From Desulfurococcales archaeon (GTDB lineage Archaea; Thermoproteota; Thermoprotei_A; Sulfolobales; Desulfurococcaceae): a DNA stretch of 15,284 nucleotides. The notes under the pieces were generated by a model. It saw only the letters and a program-made list of their open reading frames with translations. It had not been told where the DNA came from and made no database searches. Numbering within the stretch: the stretch's first letter is position 1; each line of letters opens with the position of its first letter. Positions 14,532-15,284 of this stretch are shown piece after piece. The translations under genes were made by a program, and so were the position numbers. The stretch is from assembly GCA_026985375.1 (NCBI GenBank), contig JALSQP010000049.1, positions 1 to 15,284 of the forward strand, written 5' to 3'.

Positions 14532-14834
14532 CTAATATTTTCTTCGGACCCTAATGGCTATGTACGATCTTCTTCTGCCTCTAAATCTCTCACTACCTAT
14601 TTCAACGTTTACTAACTCGATACTATCACCGAGTTTATCTTTGAGTATTCTGTAAACGTCCACAGCTTTGCTAATGAAGTCCCCTCTACCCTTGATTATT
14701 ATCTCGTCTATACCTTCATTGAAGCTGACAATAGCGTCGAAAATATAGTCATCAATATGTTTTTTACCTATATCAATTATCTTTGTCTGAGGTGATAACA
14801 CTTCATTGCACCACCGCATATTCTTCGTACACAC
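14532..14834 (-). CDS. Second Alba-family protein (diverged paralogue)
   Basis: 100 residues from the GTG at 14834. KIIDIGKKHIDDYIFDAIV, then EIIIKGRGDFISKAVDV, aligns with Alba through the whole fold, including the GKK loop and the GRG-x-x-ISKAVD helix; a basic GRRRSYIAIRVRRK forms the last strand. It is more acidic and diverged in the first helix than the alba at 10394, as Alba2-type proteins tend to be; these can heterodimerise with Alba1 and change DNA packing. A shorter start is possible at a GTG at 14801 (89 residues) behind GGTGGTG, placing the N-terminus nearer the usual Alba length. Convergent with reverse gyrase, 21 bases away. The TATA box at 14866-14874 suits the longer start. Confidence 0.9.
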   Translation of the reverse strand: MCTKNMRWCNEVLSPQTKIIDIGKKHIDDYIFDAIVSFNEGIDEIIIKGRGDFISKAVDVYRILKDKLGDSIELVNVEIGSERFRGRRRSYIAIRVRRKY

Positions 14835-14865
14835 TACTATCCTAATCGAAAATACATGGGAGGGA

Positions 14866-14874
14866 TTATTTAAG
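14866..14874 (-). promoter_or_regulatory. TATA box of second alba gene
   Basis: CTTAAATAA on the minus strand predicts transcription from about 14844, ten bases before the GTG at 14834. Confidence 0.5.
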
Positions 14875-14901
14875 GTCTACTATAACACCGAGAGACTCAG
14901 C

Positions 14902-14926
14902 CGGGATTCGCTATTATTTCATCCCG
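14902..14926. repeat. Hairpin downstream of gene at 14927
   Basis: CGGGAT (14902-14907) and ATCCCG (14921-14926) form a perfect 6-base inverted repeat with a 13-base AT-rich loop. It begins immediately after the stop codon of the minus-strand gene at 14927 and lies upstream of the second alba promoter. It may mark a 3' end or a regulatory site. Confidence 0.35.
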
Positions 14927-15259
14927 TTAAGGTCTTTGGATAGGGCGTTCATCATCCCTATACTCATGTATTTTTCCAAATGCTTTAATTAAACGTCCGG
15001 ATATATCCACTAGATAAGATGCTATAACTGATGCATCACCACATGTTACGTACAAGGAGCGGGGGATTAGCAATAGGTCTAGCTTATCGATATTATTTCC
15101 GTAACCTGGTATAATCCGAATAATGGATCTTTTTCTCTTACTATTGTATATACACACAACTAGATCGTTATCCAGCCGCGAAGCCGAGAGGCTATTGTTT
15201 CCGCTACGAACTTTCCGTTGAAACGTCATGGATTCACACGCATTATGTTTAACCCTCAT
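14927..15259 (-). CDS. Small hypothetical protein
   Basis: 110 residues, not recognised. The N-terminal ~30 residues are basic and polar, followed by strand-like LDNDLVVCIYNS, KRSIIRIIPGYG, LDLLLIPRSLYVTC, then DASVIASYLVDISGRLIKAFG. The alternation of hydrophobic strands resembles a real small beta-rich domain rather than a chance ORF, and nothing better occupies the opposite strand. Three cysteines form no motif. The ATG at 15259 has no clear Shine-Dalgarno; an AT-rich stretch lies directly upstream but the window ends 25 bases away, so the promoter cannot be judged. It is transcribed towards the second alba with 92 bases between them. Confidence 0.5.
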   Translation of the reverse strand: MRVKHNACESMTFQRKVRSGNNSLSASRLDNDLVVCIYNSKRKRSIIRIIPGYGNNIDKLDLLLIPRSLYVTCGDASVIASYLVDISGRLIKAFGKIHEYRDDERPIQRP

Positions 15260-15284
15260 ATATACTTCAGCACATATTGTTTCA

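Noticed and set aside
14897..14925. C/D-box RNA on the minus strand (GGGATGA then CTGA)
   Set aside because: The 18-base interval is long, and no C' and second D follow; the sequence is better explained by the hairpin after the gene at 14927.
1..15284. CRISPR array, insertion sequence, provirus or tRNA gene
   Set aside because: No regularly spaced repeats, transposase or integrase motifs, phage genes or tRNA cloverleaf were seen on either strand.

Overview
The window looks like the chromosome of a hyperthermophilic crenarchaeon (Thermoproteota). It carries reverse gyrase, two Alba-type chromatin genes, an archaeal XPB helicase and an archaeal PCNA. Genes are tightly packed on both strands, with TATA boxes about 26 bases before starts, frequent GTG/TTG starts, and Shine-Dalgarno motifs of the GGTG/GGAGGTGAT type. 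The DNA is AT-rich, and stable RNAs would stand out as GC-rich islands. AT content plus gene set suggest a Staphylothermus-like member of the Desulfurococcales; that is inference, not a database match.

Layout. 1-734 (minus): N-terminal part of an Lhr-type superfamily 2 helicase, cut by the window edge. 800-2572: a polytopic membrane protein fused to a HerA/VirB4-type ATPase. 2615-3298: two unrecognised small genes. 3364-4122: PCNA, apparently started at a CTG codon behind a near-perfect Shine-Dalgarno, with a small cysteine-rich gene abutting its stop on the other strand. 4409-4497: a GC-rich, strongly folded element with a consensus kink-turn, probably a non-coding RNA. 4500-5705 (minus): an AbrB-ACT regulator followed by a DUF72 protein. 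5783-6613 (minus): a helix-turn-helix/phosphoribosyltransferase regulator. 6681-8833: a possible C/D-box RNA, a small cysteine-containing gene and XPB. 8828-9973: two unrecognised genes. 10007-10343: a convincing C/D-box guide RNA candidate overlapping the start of a winged-helix gene. 10394-14834: alba, reverse gyrase and a second alba-like gene.

How it fits together. Most recognisable genes handle DNA: unwinding (Lhr, XPB), the sliding clamp (PCNA), chromatin and topology (two Alba proteins, reverse gyrase) and possibly DNA movement across the membrane (HerA-like). Alba and reverse gyrase are divergent from one short intergenic region holding a shared TATA-like element and an inverted repeat, so they may be co-regulated. 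Three candidate kink-turn RNAs lie within 5.7 kb, all potential L7Ae ligands. I see no tRNA, rRNA, CRISPR array, insertion sequence or phage gene, and no intergenic gap longer than 300 bases.
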